Source of the DNA: Rhabdobacter roseus | Lineage (GTDB): Bacteria > Bacteroidota > Bacteroidia > Cytophagales > Spirosomataceae | Direction: 5' to 3' | DNA length: 64,000 bases | Assembly: GCF_014202275.1 (NCBI RefSeq) | Contig: NZ_JACHGF010000010.1 | Coordinates: 171,805-235,804, forward strand | Shown here: in pieces, positions 1 to 8,604 of the stretch | How positions within the stretch are numbered: position 1 is the first letter of the stretch | Layout: each line of letters begins with the position of its first letter | Notes under the pieces: generated by a model | What the model saw: only the letters and a program-made list of their open reading frames with translations | What the model was told of the DNA's origin: nothing | Database searches by the model: none | Program-made: the position numbers and the translations under genes

Positions 1-9
1 CCAACCACT

Positions 10-3000
10 ATGTATAATCCCGGCGCGACATACCGCATTCAGTTTCATAAAGAATTCTCATTTGCGGATTTCGAGAAAATCATCCCGTATCTGCAAAAGC
101 TGGGCATCAGTACCGTATACGCGTCGCCCATTCTGGAGTCGACCCCGGGAAGTACCCACGGCTACGATGCCGTAAATCCCCACGAGATCGACCCAGAACT
201 CGGCGATCAGGAGCAGCTGACGGCGCTCAGCGAGGTACTTAAAGAGCAAGGAATTGGCTGGTTACAGGACATCGTCCCCAACCACATGGCCTTCGACCCG
301 AGCAACCCCTGGCTGATGGACGTGCTCGAAAAAGGCGAACAGTCGGAGTACGCGCCGTTTTTTGACATAGCCTGGAACAGCCCACTCTACCAGGGAAGTA
401 TCATGGTACCCTTCCTGGGCGCCCCACTGGAGGAGGTCATCGAAGCGGGTGAACTAAAAGTGGCCTACGACGGCGACCGGCTCGTCTTTAGTTATTTCGA
501 TACGAACTACCCCTTGCATCCCAATTCGTACGCTAGCCTGCTGGTGTCGAAGGAGGATAAGCCCAACGAGGCCGTGCAGCAGATCTTGGAGCAGCTGGAC
601 CAGCTGAATCATATCGAAGACGCCAAAAGTTACTCGGCTGCCTGGGATGAGCTCCGTATGCAACTGGCCGCGCTGATGAAGGCTGAAAGTACCAAAAAGT
701 ACCTCCAAAAACGCCTGGCCGACGTAAACGCCAGCGCCGGGCTCCTCGAGCAGCTGGCCGACGAGCAGTGCTATCGCCTCTGCAACTGGCAGGAAACCGA
801 CAACCAGATCAATTTCAGACGCTTTTTTACGGTTAATGGACTGATTTGCCTCAATATTCAGGATGACGAAGTATTTCAGCATTACCACGCGCTCATCAAA
901 ACGCTAATCGACGCGGGTCTTTTTCAAGGGCTTCGGGTGGACCACATCGACGGACTCTACGACCCTTCGAGGTACTTGGAACAGCTCCGGGAGCTGGCCG
1001 GTGAGGAAGCTTACCTGGTGGTAGAAAAAATTCTGGAAGCGGGCGAGGTACTGCCCACGGCCTGGCCGATTCAGGGAAACACCGGCTACGATTTTCTGGG
1101 TCAGGTGAATAACCTTTTTACCTACAAAGCAAGTGAAGAAGCTTTCACGGACTTTTACCACCAGCTCGTGGGCGATACCAGCTCACCCGCCACGTTGCAG
1201 CGCGAAAAGAAGGCCTATATCCTCTACGAAAGCATGGCCGGAGAGCTGGAGAATCTGTACCAGCTCTTTATCAAATTAAACCTAATTGATAAACGGATTT
1301 TCGCCTCGATCCATAAAGAGGACATGAAAAACGCCATCGGCGAGTTTCTGATCCAATGTCCGGTGTATCGCTACTACGGCAATCAGTATCCGTTGCAAGA
1401 CGAGGAAGCCGCGGCCGTGCAGCAAATCATCAACCGGGTGCGGCGTTACGACCCCGAGCTTCGCCAGGCAGTAGGCTTGCTGGAGGATGTACTACTCCGG
1501 AAGCCCCATGAAGGCAATCAAGAACGAAACGAACGCACGCTGCACTTTTACCAGCGTTGTATGCAGTTTACGGGCCCGCTGATGGCCAAGGGGGTAGAAG
1601 ATACACTCATGTATACCTACCACCGTTTCATTGGGCACAACGAAGTAGGCGATTCGCCCGAGTCCTTTGGCTGTACCATCGATGAGTTCCATCAGCTCAT
1701 GCGGGCGCGGCAGGAGCAATGGCCGCTTTCGCTTAATGCCACCTCGACCCACGATACCAAGCGCGGCGAGGACGTGCGCGCACGCCTGAACGTACTCACC
1801 GAACTACCCGAAGCATGGATGGCGAAGGTAGAGGAGTGGCAGGAAATGAATCAGGTTTTGAAGGATGACGTGGGCCCCGACGCCAACGAGGAGTACTTCA
1901 TCTACCAGACCTTGGTGGGGGCCTACCCCATGCCGGGCGAAGATGAGGATGATTTTGCCAATCGGCTGGAGGAGTACCTTCAGAAAGCGATGCGCGAAGC
2001 CAAGCTGAATTCCAACTGGACCGAGCCCGACGAAGAGTACGAAGCCGCTACCAAAGCCTTTGCGAGCGGGCTGCTGGATCAAAGCAGGCCCTTCTGGAAG
2101 AGTTTTCAGGACTTTCACCAAAAAGTGGCGGACTACGGCATCGTGAACTCCCTGGGCCAGGTACTTCTTAAATTTACGGCCCCCGGTACCCCAGACGTAT
2201 ACCAGGGCTGTGAGCTGTGGGATTTGAGCCTGGTTGATCCTGACAACCGCCGGGCGGTCGACTACGCCAAGCGACAACAGTGGCTCGATGAGCTGCTCGA
2301 AGCGGAGGAAAATCCGGCCCGGGAGCTGTGGCAGCACCGCCACGACGGGCGCATCAAGCTGTGGCTTACCCAACAGCTCTTTGCCTTGCGTCGTCAGCAA
2401 CCGGATGTTTTTGCTCAGGGTGAGTACCTGCCCCTGGAGGTGAAGGGGGCATATCAGGAGCACGTGATAGCCTTTGCGCGCAAGTACCACCGGCATTGGT
2501 ACCTCGTTGCGTTGCCGCTCCACACAGCCCGACTGGTGGAAGAGCAGGGCCGTGAGCTGCTTGACCTAAACTGGAAGGACACCCGAATCCTGCTGCCGGA
2601 AGGTACCTCCGAGGAGTGGGAGCTACTTATGCTGGATGGCAAAGCTACCTACGCGGGGGAGATCCCGGTGCAGTCTCTTTTTGAGCAACTACCCTTTGCT
2701 GTCCTCAAGGGAAAACAAGCGGATAACGTGCGTAGCGCCGGAATTTTGCTGCACATCAGCTCACTGGCGTCTCCCTTCGGTATCGGTGATCTGGGGCCCG
2801 AAGCCCGGGCTTTTGCCCAATTTTTGCAGCGCGGGAACCAGCGTTACTGGCAGCTACTGCCCCTAAACCCCACCGAGGCCAAGCAGGGCCACTCGCCCTA
2901 TAGCGCTACCTCGAGCCGCGCCGGAAATCCTTTGTTGATCAGCCCGGAGCTACTGGCCAGGGAAGGGCTGCTTCCCAAAAACGAGCTATCCAAGTACCAC

Positions 3001-4227
3001 CTGCCGCAGACCGGTCAAACCAACTATGCCGACGTAGAACGGGTGAAAGGCGAGCTGCTTCGGAAGGCTTACGTTGCCTACAAAACGGCCCAAGGTACCT
3101 CCACCGACCACTCCTTTGAGGCTTTTTGTGAGCAAAATGCCAGCTGGCTGCATGACTTTGCCCTGTACATGGTCCTGAAAGAACAACACCAGGGCCAAGC
3201 GTGGTTTGAGTGGCCCGAGGCCTTGAAGCTACGTGACCCCAAGGCCCTCGAAGAGCTGGCCCGCCAGGAGGCCGATAAGGTTCGGGAAGTAAAATGGCAA
3301 CAGTATGTTTTTATCAAGCAATGGAAAGACCTCCGGGCCTACTGCAACGACAAATCCATTGAGCTCCTGGGCGACTTGCCCATTTACGTGAGTTACGACT
3401 CTGCCGACGTGTGGGCCGATCGGGATCTCTTTCACCTCGACGAAGACGGGAAGCTAACGGGCATTGCGGGGGTACCTCCCGATGCTTTTAGCACCACCGG
3501 TCAGCTGTGGGGAATGCCCGTGTACCAGTGGGAGGTACTTAAAGAGCAGGGCTACGCCTGGTGGGTCGACCGCCTCAAACGAAACATGGAGCTCTTTGAC
3601 CTCGTGCGTCTGGACCATTTCCGTGGCTTTGCGGCCTACTGGGAGGTACCGGGCGGGGAAGAAACCGCCGTGAACGGGCTTTGGGTACCTGGTCCGGGGG
3701 CCGACTTCTTCGAGGCCGTACAGGCCGAGCTGGGCGAGCTACCCTTTGTGGCCGAAGACCTGGGGGACATTGATGCCGCCGTGCTGCGGCTGCGGGACCA
3801 ATTCAACCTGCCCGGTATGAAGGTACTTCACTTTGCTTTTTCCGACAACATGCCGCGTAACGAGTACATCCCGCACCAGTACAGCTATAACTTCATTGCT
3901 TACACGGGTACCCACGACAACAACACCACGCGCGGCTGGTACCGCCAGGAAGCCGACGAAGCGACCCGCCGACGGCTGGAGCTGTACGTGGGGCACTCGG
4001 TGAGTGAGGAGGATGTACACCGGGTAATGGCCCGACTGGCCTACGCTTCGGTAGCCAAAATAGCCATTTTGCCCATCCAGGACGTGCTGGGGCTGGACGA
4101 AACGGCCCGCATGAACATCCCGGCGTCCACCGAGGCCAACTGGGCCTGGCGGCTGCGGCCGGGGCAGCTTACGACGGCTGGCGAAAAGCAACTTCAGGAG
4201 TGGACTTGGCTGTATAACCGTGATTAA
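10..4227 (+). CDS. treY: Malto-oligosyltrehalose synthase fused to 4-alpha-glucanotransferase (TreY-MalQ)
   Basis: Bifunctional cytosolic enzyme. Roughly the first 880 residues are a GH13 malto-oligosyltrehalose synthase, which converts the reducing-end alpha-1,4 bond of a maltodextrin into the alpha,alpha-1,1 bond of trehalose. The last ~500 are a GH77 amylomaltase that reshuffles glucan chains. TreY motifs: THGYD near residue 48, DIVPNHMA near 90, nucleophile loop GLRVDHIDGL near 307, VEKIL near 337, STHDTKRGED near 577. MalQ motifs: LLHISSLASPFGIGDLG near 911, VRLDHFRGF near 1197, AEDLG near 1247, GTHDNNTTRGW near 1299. Both catalytic sets look intact. TreZ, the partner that releases trehalose, is encoded on the opposite strand 2.5 kb away. 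The ATG at 10 fits the usual TreY N-terminus, but only nine bases lie upstream, so promoter and operon context are unseen. Confidence 0.93.
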   Translation: MYNPGATYRIQFHKEFSFADFEKIIPYLQKLGISTVYASPILESTPGSTHGYDAVNPHEIDPELGDQEQLTALSEVLKEQGIGWLQDIVPNHMAFDPSNPWLMDVLEKGEQSEYAPFFDIAWNSPLYQGSIMVPFLGAPLEEVIEAGELKVAYDGDRLVFSYFDTNYPLHPNSYASLLVSKEDKPNEAVQQILEQLDQLNHIEDAKSYSAAWDELRMQLAALMKAESTKKYLQKRLADVNASAGLLEQLADEQCYRLCNWQETDNQINFRRFFTVNGLICLNIQDDEVFQHYHALIKTLIDAGLFQGLRVDHIDGLYDPSRYLEQLRELAGEEAYLVVEKILEAGEVLPTAWPIQGNTGYDFLGQVNNLFTYKASEEAFTDFYHQLVGDTSSPATLQREKKAYILYESMAGELENLYQLFIKLNLIDKRIFASIHKEDMKNAIGEFLIQCPVYRYYGNQYPLQDEEAAAVQQIINRVRRYDPELRQAVGLLEDVLLRKPHEGNQERNERTLHFYQRCMQFTGPLMAKGVEDTLMYTYHRFIGHNEVGDSPESFGCTIDEFHQLMRARQEQWPLSLNATSTHDTKRGEDVRARLNVLTELPEAWMAKVEEWQEMNQVLKDDVGPDANEEYFIYQTLVGAYPMPGEDEDDFANRLEEYLQKAMREAKLNSNWTEPDEEYEAATKAFASGLLDQSRPFWKSFQDFHQKVADYGIVNSLGQVLLKFTAPGTPDVYQGCELWDLSLVDPDNRRAVDYAKRQQWLDELLEAEENPARELWQHRHDGRIKLWLTQQLFALRRQQPDVFAQGEYLPLEVKGAYQEHVIAFARKYHRHWYLVALPLHTARLVEEQGRELLDLNWKDTRILLPEGTSEEWELLMLDGKATYAGEIPVQSLFEQLPFAVLKGKQADNVRSAGILLHISSLASPFGIGDLGPEARAFAQFLQRGNQRYWQLLPLNPTEAKQGHSPYSATSSRAGNPLLISPELLAREGLLPKNELSKYHLPQTGQTNYADVERVKGELLRKAYVAYKTAQGTSTDHSFEAFCEQNASWLHDFALYMVLKEQHQGQAWFEWPEALKLRDPKALEELARQEADKVREVKWQQYVFIKQWKDLRAYCNDKSIELLGDLPIYVSYDSADVWADRDLFHLDEDGKLTGIAGVPPDAFSTTGQLWGMPVYQWEVLKEQGYAWWVDRLKRNMELFDLVRLDHFRGFAAYWEVPGGEETAVNGLWVPGPGADFFEAVQAELGELPFVAEDLGDIDAAVLRLRDQFNLPGMKVLHFAFSDNMPRNEYIPHQYSYNFIAYTGTHDNNTTRGWYRQEADEATRRRLELYVGHSVSEEDVHRVMARLAYASVAKIAILPIQDVLGLDETARMNIPASTEANWAWRLRPGQLTTAGEKQLQEWTWLYNRD

Positions 4228-4255
4228 GTACCTGTATGAGTAGGTGTAGAAAGAT

Positions 4256-4957
4256 ATGGAGAAACAACTCATTTATTTAGGCGACTGGCGACGGATTCTT
4301 TTTGGCGAGGCTCCGGCGGAATTTATGATCGAAGTTTTTTTTCGCTCACTTATCTTTTACGTGATCTTAATTGTGGTCATGCGGTTTATGGGCAAGCGCA
4401 TGAGTGGCCAGCTAACCATCATGGAAATGGCCGTCATGATTACCCTGGGGGCCATCATTGCCCCGCCCATGCAGATCCCGGATAAAGGCATGTTGCAGGG
4501 TTTACTGGTACTGCTTTGTGCCTTTATTTTTCAACGGGGCGTCAATTTTTGGGCCGTCAAGAGCAGCAAGGTAGAAAGCCTGCTACAAGGAGAAGTAAGC
4601 GTGTTGATCAAGGATGGAAGAATGCAGATGGAGGAAATGGAGAAAGCCAAAATCTCCAAGCAGCAGCTCTACGCCGTGCTTCGAAACAAAGCTATTTTTA
4701 ACCTGGCCGAAGTAGAACGGGTGTACCTGGAAGCCTGCGGGCTATTTAGCATCTACAAGTACGATAAAGGCGACGCCGCCAAGCCCAAGGCCGGGCTCTC
4801 GCTTTTGCCTCCGGCCGACGAAGGAATTCAATCCCTGCTCGTAGAAATTGAAGAAGATGTTTTTGTGTGTAACAACTGCGGAAACCTGGCGACCACTACC
4901 AAAACTACCTGTGACCGCTGCGGGAAGGACGCCTGGACGAAAGCCAAAAATAGCTAG
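4256..4957 (+). CDS. DUF421 (YetF-like) membrane protein with C-terminal zinc ribbon
   Basis: Inner-membrane protein of the DUF421/YetF family, biochemical role unknown. The N-terminal ~90 residues hold three hydrophobic segments with the family signature RFMGKRMSGQLTIMEM, followed by a soluble alpha/beta domain with the SVLIKDG and NKAIFNLAEVERVYLE stretches. The last ~30 residues carry two CxxC pairs (VCNNCGN and CDRCGKD) that look like a zinc ribbon, which is not part of classical YetF. It begins 28 bp after the TreY-MalQ gene on the same strand and is followed by a paralogue, so the three may share a transcript. Family assignment is secure; function is not. Confidence 0.85.
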   Translation: MEKQLIYLGDWRRILFGEAPAEFMIEVFFRSLIFYVILIVVMRFMGKRMSGQLTIMEMAVMITLGAIIAPPMQIPDKGMLQGLLVLLCAFIFQRGVNFWAVKSSKVESLLQGEVSVLIKDGRMQMEEMEKAKISKQQLYAVLRNKAIFNLAEVERVYLEACGLFSIYKYDKGDAAKPKAGLSLLPPADEGIQSLLVEIEEDVFVCNNCGNLATTTKTTCDRCGKDAWTKAKNS

Positions 4958-5003
4958 GCTCTTCCTGTAATTTTTTCAAGAACCCAAGCCATTACAATAT
5001 ATC

Positions 5004-5726
5004 ATGAGTGCTTACGAAATACGAATTGATGACTGGGCGCGGATTTTGTTTGGGAACGTCCCCGCCAGCTTTTTTATTGAGGTAGTTGTTCGGACGGCCT
5101 TTGTGTACCTGATCTTAATGGTATCCATGCGCATGATGGGCAAACGGATGGCCTCTCAGCTCGGACGAAACGAGCTGGCCGCCATGACCTCCCTGGCGGC
5201 GGCCATTGGGGTACCTTTGCAGTCGGCCGACCGCGGCTTGCTTCCGGCGGTGATTATCGCCGTGATCGTGGTTTTTGTGCAACAGTACATTGCCAAAATA
5301 GCCACGACCAACGAAACGTTTGAGAAAATCACGCAGGATAACATTGATACGCTCGTCAAAGATTCGACTATGAATCTTAAGAACATGGAAAAAACGCGCC
5401 TATCGCGGGCGAGGGTTTTTTCTCAGCTACGCTCCAGCGGAATCCGGCACCTGGGCGAAGTAAAGCGTTTGTACATCGAGGCCAACGGCTCGTTTACTCT
5501 CATCAAAAATGAAGAAGAGGTACCTGGACTATCCGTTCTGCCTGACTTAGATCCGGAGTTTGCCGTTCTTTCGCTTAAGCCCAGTGGCCAAAGGGTTTGT
5601 TTCCACTGTGGCAATGCCCACCCCACAAACGAACACTTACAGGAGCCCTGTGAAAATTGCCAGGCTACCCACTGGGTAGATGCCGTTGAAGCAAAAAAAG
5701 AAGCCGTAGAAGTACCTGCGGACTAG
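5004..5726 (+). CDS. DUF421 (YetF-like) membrane protein with C-terminal zinc ribbon, tandem paralogue
   Basis: Second DUF421 protein, clearly paralogous to its upstream neighbour: the same opening (DDWARILFGNVPASFFIEV against the neighbour's GDWRRILFGEAPAEFMIEV), three N-terminal membrane segments, the MRMMGKRMASQLGRNEL signature and a soluble C-terminal domain. It also ends in a CxxC...CxxC ribbon (CFHCGN and CENCQ), so the metal-binding tail predates the duplication. Duplicated DUF421 proteins may form a heteromer, but that is inference. It ends 6 bp before the convergent oxidoreductase gene, with no clear terminator in the gap. Confidence 0.84.
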   Translation: MSAYEIRIDDWARILFGNVPASFFIEVVVRTAFVYLILMVSMRMMGKRMASQLGRNELAAMTSLAAAIGVPLQSADRGLLPAVIIAVIVVFVQQYIAKIATTNETFEKITQDNIDTLVKDSTMNLKNMEKTRLSRARVFSQLRSSGIRHLGEVKRLYIEANGSFTLIKNEEEVPGLSVLPDLDPEFAVLSLKPSGQRVCFHCGNAHPTNEHLQEPCENCQATHWVDAVEAKKEAVEVPAD

Positions 5727-5732
5727 CTTTGC

Positions 5733-6671
5733 CTAGATCGAAATAGCGATTTTCCCCGTAAAGCTTTCGTTCTCAAGCATGTCGTGCGCCCGGCCTACTT
5801 CTTCCAGCGGAAAAGTACGGGCAATGTAGGGCTTCACTTTTCCGCTTTCTACCAGTTCTTTCAGGATCATCAAATCTGAGGCTTTGGGTTTTACTACTAC
5901 TACCTTCATCCGCTGCCGGATCAGGTTCAGGGCTGCATCCACGGCACTGACTACGTCCTTGACGCCCCCGCGCGTGGAAATAAACAGCGCTTCCTGGGCC
6001 AGGTTGTCCTTGATTTCCGTTGGGGCAAGCTGACCCGTGGCGTCAAAGATAAGGTCAAAAAGCAACGTAGGGGGTACTTTCTCTTTTTTGTAATCAAATA
6101 CCTTGTCGCAGCCCAGGGCCTGGGCAAAGGCCACGTGCGGAGTACTGCAAGTACCCGTCACCACCGCGCCGAGACTTTTAGCCACTTGCACCGCCGCGCT
6201 CCCCACGCCGCCAGTGCAGCCATGAATGAGCACCCGGTTTCCAGCCTTGAGGTGGCCTTCATCCACCAGGCCCTGCCAGGCGGTGAGCGCTACCAGCGGC
6301 AACACGGCCGCTTCCGTAAAACTACAATTGGTGGGTTTGAGGGCGGCGTGCTCTTCATCCACGGCTACTTCTTCGGCGTAGGCACCGCCTTTTATGGCGC
6401 TGTTGAAGCCAAACACCTCGTCTCCGATCTGGAAGCGGCTACTGCGGGAGGCAATGACCGTCCCACTGAAATCGGCCCCGATGATCTGGTCGCCCAGCAG
6501 GCCGCTGACGAGCTTCAAGGTACCCCGGCGAACGAGGGTATCCACCGGATTCACCGAAGAGGCCCGGTTCCGGACCAGGATCTGGCCGTCTTTGAGCTGA
6601 GGCGATTCCATCACTTTTATTTTAAACTGGTTGCTGGAACCGTATTTTTCGAGAACGGCGGCTTTCATCAT
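5733..6671 (-). CDS. Zinc-independent medium-chain dehydrogenase/reductase (quinone oxidoreductase-like)
   Basis: Cytosolic NAD(P)H-dependent oxidoreductase of the MDR superfamily, quinone oxidoreductase-like branch. The GroES-like N-terminal domain shows RNRASSVNPVDTLVRRG and IGADFSGTV. The Rossmann domain has the nucleotide-binding loop HGCTGGVGSAAVQVAKSLGA near residue 150. The structural and catalytic zinc cysteines of alcohol dehydrogenases are absent, as expected for this branch. Length (312 residues) is normal. The gene opens with two consecutive ATG codons. It lies 66 bp downstream of treZ on the same strand and may be the last gene of the alpha-glucosidase-treZ transcript. The substrate cannot be deduced. 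Confidence 0.85.
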   Translation of the reverse strand: MMKAAVLEKYGSSNQFKIKVMESPQLKDGQILVRNRASSVNPVDTLVRRGTLKLVSGLLGDQIIGADFSGTVIASRSSRFQIGDEVFGFNSAIKGGAYAEEVAVDEEHAALKPTNCSFTEAAVLPLVALTAWQGLVDEGHLKAGNRVLIHGCTGGVGSAAVQVAKSLGAVVTGTCSTPHVAFAQALGCDKVFDYKKEKVPPTLLFDLIFDATGQLAPTEIKDNLAQEALFISTRGGVKDVVSAVDAALNLIRQRMKVVVVKPKASDLMILKELVESGKVKPYIARTFPLEEVGRAHDMLENESFTGKIAISI

Positions 6672-6737
6672 GGGTAGGTACTTTAGGTGAGATGTAGGAA
6701 TGTTGGGGATTAATTTAAAAAGGGACTAAGTACCCTT

Positions 6738-8600
6738 TCAGGAAGTACCTCCATCCCGTTGGAATTTAAATACTACCACCGAAGCCGGGGCGAGCTCAAG
6801 GGTACTTTCGGAGCTGATCTCTGTGGCATACGCCTGACCGTCCTGGGGCGGAGATTCCACCCACTCGGGTTCCTTTGAATCCAGGATTTTTTTCCAGGTA
6901 CCGGTCCAGCTGGGGAAAGTATAGGGAATGCCCTCATCGCTGAGGTTGAAAAGACACAGCAGGTGCTCCTCTTCGTTTTCGCTGATCCGATGCAACACAA
7001 AGCCCCTTTGTCCCAGGATATGCACCCGTACCTCGTTTTTACAGACGTTCTGTAGGGCCGGTTCGGTGCGGCGCAGGCTAATGAGCGTTTGGTGCCAGCG
7101 AAGCAGCTTCTGGTGCTTGCCGTGGCCGCGCTTCTGCCAGTCGATTCGGGAGCGCCGGAAGGTATCCTCGTCGTCGGGGCTGGGTGGTTCGGTGTCCCAC
7201 TGGTAGCTCTCAAACTCTTTTTTACGGCCTTCACGTACGGCCTCGATGAGCGCGGGCTCCGAGTGGCTCACAAAATAGAAGAAAGGCGATTGGTCGCCGT
7301 ATTCTTCTCCCATAAACAGCATAGGTACATAAGGCGACAACAGGATGGCCGCTGCCGCCAGTTTCTGCCGTTCAAAATCAACTAACATGCACAAACGCTC
7401 GCCCCCAACCCGGTTGCCGATCTGGTCGTGGTTTTGGTTAAAAACCACAAACTGATCCCCCGGTATCCCCACCGACGACGCCCCGTGTTTTCGCTTGCGG
7501 AACTTCACGTACTCGCCGCTGTGCACAAAACCGTCGGTGTAGGCTTTGGCGAGCTGTTCCAGATGCCCGAAATCTGCGTAGCGTTCCCGGCCCGCCGGGT
7601 CCAGCAGCACGTACAGGCTGTGGTGAAAGTCGTCGAGCCATTGGGCTTCAAAGCCCATACCCCCTACTTCCGGCGATTTGACCACGCGCGGACTGTTGAG
7701 ATCGCTTTCGGCAATGAGGTAAAACGTGCGCCCGACGCGTTGCTGCAATGACCTTATTTTGTGGTGCAAAAATTCCCAAAAACTCACCGCGCCGGTGTCA
7801 TAGATGGTGTGCACGGCGTCCAGGCGGAGGCCGTCGAGGTGGTAGGTCTCAAACCAGTGGATCACGTTGAGCGCAAAGTAGTCGCGCACGCCGTCGGACC
7901 AGTCGCCGTCGAAGTTGATGGCGGTGCCCCAGGGTGTGGCGTATTTTTCGGTAAAGTACGGACCGTACTGGCCAAAGTAGTTTCCCTCCGGCCCCAGGTG
8001 ATTATACACCACGTCCAGAAACACGGCAATGCCTCGGGCATGGCAGGCATCCACTAGCTTTTTCAGCCCCTCCGGCCCTCCGTACGAATTTTGTACCGCA
8101 TACGGATATACGCCATCGTAGCCCCAGTTGCGGCTGCCGGGAAACTGCGCCACCGGCATGAGCTCCAGGGCGTTGATGCCCGTGGCTACGAGGTCGTCCA
8201 GGTAGGGGATGATGGCCTCGCAAGTACCTTCCTCCGTAAAAGTACCTATGTGTAACTCGTACATGATGAGATCTTTAAAAGGCAGCCCGCGCCAGTCTTT
8301 GTCCTGCCAGGCGTAGACCGCGTGATCAACTACCTCCGAGGGGCCATGTACGCCTTCGGGCTGGTAGTGCGAGGCGGGATCGGGGTACTTTTCGGCTTCG
8401 TCCGGAGCGAAGTAGTAGCGGGTACCGGGGGGGATGTCGTCCAACGTAAGGCTAAAGTACCCCATTTCTCCCTTAGGCATGTCGAGCTGCTGCTCGACCG
8501 GTGCCAGGAGGTGCAGCGCCATTTTTTTCTTCTCCGGAGCCCATACCGTAAAGGTACATTGATGAGTATCTGCTGAAAAACAAGCACCGATGGTTTTCAT
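6738..8600 (-). CDS. treZ: Malto-oligosyltrehalose trehalohydrolase
   Basis: Cytosolic GH13 enzyme that cleaves trehalose from the maltooligosyl-trehalose made by TreY. An N-terminal CBM48-like domain (FTVWAPEKKKMALHLL) is followed by the catalytic barrel: DVVYNHLGPEGNYFG near residue 195, GLRLDAVHTIYD near 257 (nucleophile Asp), IAESDLN near 295 (acid Glu) and NQNHDQIGNR near 391. A beta-sandwich C-terminal domain follows. At 620 residues it is a standard TreZ. Only 4 bp separate it from the upstream alpha-glucosidase, so the two are almost surely co-transcribed. With TreY-MalQ on the opposite strand it completes a two-step route from glycogen-type glucans to trehalose. A TreX debranching enzyme is not in the window. 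Confidence 0.94.
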   Translation of the reverse strand: MKTIGACFSADTHQCTFTVWAPEKKKMALHLLAPVEQQLDMPKGEMGYFSLTLDDIPPGTRYYFAPDEAEKYPDPASHYQPEGVHGPSEVVDHAVYAWQDKDWRGLPFKDLIMYELHIGTFTEEGTCEAIIPYLDDLVATGINALELMPVAQFPGSRNWGYDGVYPYAVQNSYGGPEGLKKLVDACHARGIAVFLDVVYNHLGPEGNYFGQYGPYFTEKYATPWGTAINFDGDWSDGVRDYFALNVIHWFETYHLDGLRLDAVHTIYDTGAVSFWEFLHHKIRSLQQRVGRTFYLIAESDLNSPRVVKSPEVGGMGFEAQWLDDFHHSLYVLLDPAGRERYADFGHLEQLAKAYTDGFVHSGEYVKFRKRKHGASSVGIPGDQFVVFNQNHDQIGNRVGGERLCMLVDFERQKLAAAAILLSPYVPMLFMGEEYGDQSPFFYFVSHSEPALIEAVREGRKKEFESYQWDTEPPSPDDEDTFRRSRIDWQKRGHGKHQKLLRWHQTLISLRRTEPALQNVCKNEVRVHILGQRGFVLHRISENEEEHLLCLFNLSDEGIPYTFPSWTGTWKKILDSKEPEWVESPPQDGQAYATEISSESTLELAPASVVVFKFQRDGGTS

Positions 8601-8604
8601 GAAA

